Positions 6,174 through 7,885 of a DNA stretch of 7,885 nt are shown one piece after another. The translations under genes and the position numbers were made by a program. Each line of letters begins with the position of its first letter. The first letter of the stretch is position 1. This stretch comes from DATEZO01 sp035255485. Lineage in GTDB: Bacteria; Pseudomonadota; Gammaproteobacteria; Burkholderiales; Burkholderiaceae_D. The notes beneath the pieces were generated by a model, which worked only from the letters and a program-made list of their open reading frames with translations, made no database searches and was not told the DNA's origin. The DNA lies in contig DATEZO010000245.1 in NCBI GenBank assembly GCA_035255485.1, positions 1 to 7,885 of the forward strand, in the 5' to 3' direction.

Positions 6174-7885
6174 GCTTGTTCTCCTCATCCTGTTGCAGGT
6201 GCGTCGCATACATGCGGCGCTGGCGCTCGCTGCCTTTGAACAGCGTGCGCATGACCACGAAAAATACCGGCACGAAGAACACCGCCAGCACGGTAGCGGT
6301 GATCATGCCGCTCATGACGCCGGTGCCGATGGCGCGCTGCGCGCCCGAGCCGGCGCCGCTGGCCAGTACCAGCGGCAGCACGCCGAGGATGAAGGCAAGC
6401 GAGGTCATGATGATCGGCCGGAATCGCATGTGGACCGCTTCCAGCGTGGCTTCGATCAGGCCTTTGCCTTGTGCTTGCAAATCCTTGGCGAATTCGATGA
6501 TCAGGATGGCGTTCTTGGCCGATAAGCCGATCACCGCGATCATGCCGACCTTGAAGTAGACGTCGTTCGGCATACCGCGCAAGGTCACGCCCAGGACTGC
6601 CCCGAGCACGCCGAGCGGCACCACCAGCATCACCGCCACCGGGATCGAGGTGCTTTCGTACAGCGCCGCCAGCACCAGGAATACCGCGAGCAGGGATAGC
6701 GCATACAGTGCCGGCGCCTGGCTGCCCGAGCTTTTCTCTTCCAGCGACTGGCCGGTCCATTCATAACCGAAGCCGGCCGGTAGTTTGGCCACCAGCGTTT
6801 CCATTTCGGTCATGGCGTCGCCGGTACTGTAGCCGGGGGCCGCATTGCCGGACAGTTTCATCGCCGGGTAGCCGTTATAGCGCAGCAATTGCACCGGTCC
6901 TTTGGTCCAGTGTGAGCGGGTGAACGTCGAGAACGGCACCATGCTGCCTTTCGCATTGCGTACATACAATTGCGCCAGGTCTTCCGGTTGCATCCGCATC
7001 GGCGCATCGGCCTGCACGATCACACGCTGCTGCCGGCCCTGGTTCGGAAAGTCGTTGACATAGGCCGAGCCGAGCGCAGTCGACAGCACGCTGTTGATGT
7101 CGGCAAACGACACCCCCAGCGCATTGGCCTTGTCGCGGTCGATATCGAGCTGCAGTTGCGGCGCATCTTCCAGTCCTTCCGGGCGCACGCCGGCCAGCAC
7201 CTTGCTTTTGGCCGCCATTCCGAGCATCTGATTGCGCGCGGCGATCAGGGCTTCGTGGCCGAGGCCGGCGCGATCCTGCAGGCGGAAGGTGAAGCCGGAG
7301 GAATTGCCCAGTTCCGGGATCGGCGGTGGATTCAGCGGAAACACGATCGCATCCTTGATTTGCGAAAAGGCGCCGAAGGCCCTGCCGGCAATTGCGTCGG
7401 CCGAGTCCTGCTTGCCGCGCTGATCCCAGTCTTTCAAGGGAGTGAATGCCAGCGCTGCATTCTGGCCGTTGCCGGAGAAGCTGAAGCCGGTGACTGCCAC
7501 CACGTGGGCCACGCCGGGTTGCTTCAGGTAGTAATTTTCGATTTGCTTGACGACTTCCAGCGCCCGGTTCTTGCTGGCGCCCGGCGCCAGCTGGATATTC
7601 GTAACCAGGTAGCCCTGGTCTTCGCTCGGCAGGAACGACGACGGCAGGCGCGCGTACAGGAAGCCGACTACCAGCACTACCAGGCCGTAGATCAGCATGG
7701 TGCGCCCGGTCTTCTTCAGCAGCCTGGCGACGAAGCCTTGATAGCCCTCCAACGTGGCACGGAAGCGGCGGTTGAACCAGCCGTAAAAGCCTTTTCGTTC
7801 ATGGTGCTCGCCTTTCCTGATCGGTTTCAGGATGGTTGCCGCCAGCGCCGGCGTCAGTGAGAACGCCATCAATATCGAGAACAGG
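6166..7885 (-). CDS. RND (HAE1) multidrug efflux pump, AcrB/MexB type, C-terminal half only
   Basis: Proton-driven inner-membrane pump of the hydrophobe/amphiphile efflux family. The reading frame runs off the right edge (LFSILMAFSLTPAL at the edge). About 573 residues are visible, equivalent to AcrB from roughly residue 480 to the end of about 1050. Numbering from the TTG at 7872: LTPALAATILKP (6-17); a TM7-like helix at 58-76; a periplasmic porter and docking half with GFSFSGNGQN (129-138, the switch-loop region) and GLGHEALIAARNQ (203-215); then five helices at about 388-542. The proton-relay Lys is in GLSAKNAILI (K453, equivalent to AcrB K940), and the GAGSGAQ motif is at 505-511. The TTG at 7872 is internal, not a start. 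It precedes and overlaps the outer-membrane channel gene. A membrane-fusion protein gene is expected upstream, outside the window. Substrates are unknown. Confidence 0.96.
   Translation of the reverse strand, partial: LFSILMAFSLTPALAATILKPIRKGEHHERKGFYGWFNRRFRATLEGYQGFVARLLKKTGRTMLIYGLVVLVVGFLYARLPSSFLPSEDQGYLVTNIQLAPGASKNRALEVVKQIENYYLKQPGVAHVVAVTGFSFSGNGQNAALAFTPLKDWDQRGKQDSADAIAGRAFGAFSQIKDAIVFPLNPPPIPELGNSSGFTFRLQDRAGLGHEALIAARNQMLGMAAKSKVLAGVRPEGLEDAPQLQLDIDRDKANALGVSFADINSVLSTALGSAYVNDFPNQGRQQRVIVQADAPMRMQPEDLAQLYVRNAKGSMVPFSTFTRSHWTKGPVQLLRYNGYPAMKLSGNAAPGYSTGDAMTEMETLVAKLPAGFGYEWTGQSLEEKSSGSQAPALYALSLLAVFLVLAALYESTSIPVAVMLVVPLGVLGAVLGVTLRGMPNDVYFKVGMIAVIGLSAKNAILIIEFAKDLQAQGKGLIEATLEAVHMRFRPIIMTSLAFILGVLPLVLASGAGSGAQRAIGTGVMSGMITATVLAVFFVPVFFVVMRTLFKGSERQRRMYATHLQQDEENKHD

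Noticed and set aside
6970..7860. A 296-codon plus-strand open frame opposite the RND pump gene
   Set aside because: It is antisense to strongly conserved AcrB-type sequence, with a low-complexity His/Gln/Arg-rich translation; a shadow frame.

Overview
The window is GC-rich (roughly 60 % by eye) and densely coding. Codon use and gene content look like a Gram-negative betaproteobacterium. The N-terminus of WaaA, the WaaC sequence and the AcrB-type pump all resemble Burkholderiales versions, and I would guess Oxalobacteraceae (Herbaspirillum/Collimonas/Noviherbaspirillum-like). The taxon is an inference from remembered protein families; no search was run.

Left half, plus strand (1-3769): three cell-envelope genes. 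The first is the C-terminal five sixths of a phosphomannomutase/phosphoglucomutase, cut by the window edge. It is followed by waaC (heptosyltransferase I, TTG start) and waaA (Kdo transferase). WaaA adds Kdo to lipid A precursor and WaaC adds the first heptose to Kdo. The mutase supplies hexose-1-phosphates that feed LPS and exopolysaccharide sugar-nucleotide synthesis. The 269-base waaC-waaA gap is not empty: it holds a long stem-loop, a second perfect hairpin with a purine-rich loop, and a weak promoter candidate.

Middle (3770-4742): waaA converges on a minus-strand hemerythrin-type (HHE) diiron protein gene. The 204-base convergent gap contains an AT-rich island of about 110 bases (about 35 % GC). 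The hemerythrin gene has its own strong ribosome binding site. Its upstream region carries a tandem 9-base repeat overlapping a good -10-like hexamer.

Right half, minus strand (4743-7885): a tripartite RND efflux system. The C-terminal half of an AcrB/MexB-type inner-membrane pump (truncated by the right edge) overlaps by 8 bases the start of a NodT/OprM-type outer-membrane lipoprotein channel gene. The periplasmic adaptor gene is expected beyond the right edge.

All five genes belong to familiar families and I see no mobile element, CRISPR array, RNA gene or new multi-gene system. The points most worth a second look are non-coding: the stem-loops upstream of waaA and the control region of the hemerythrin gene.
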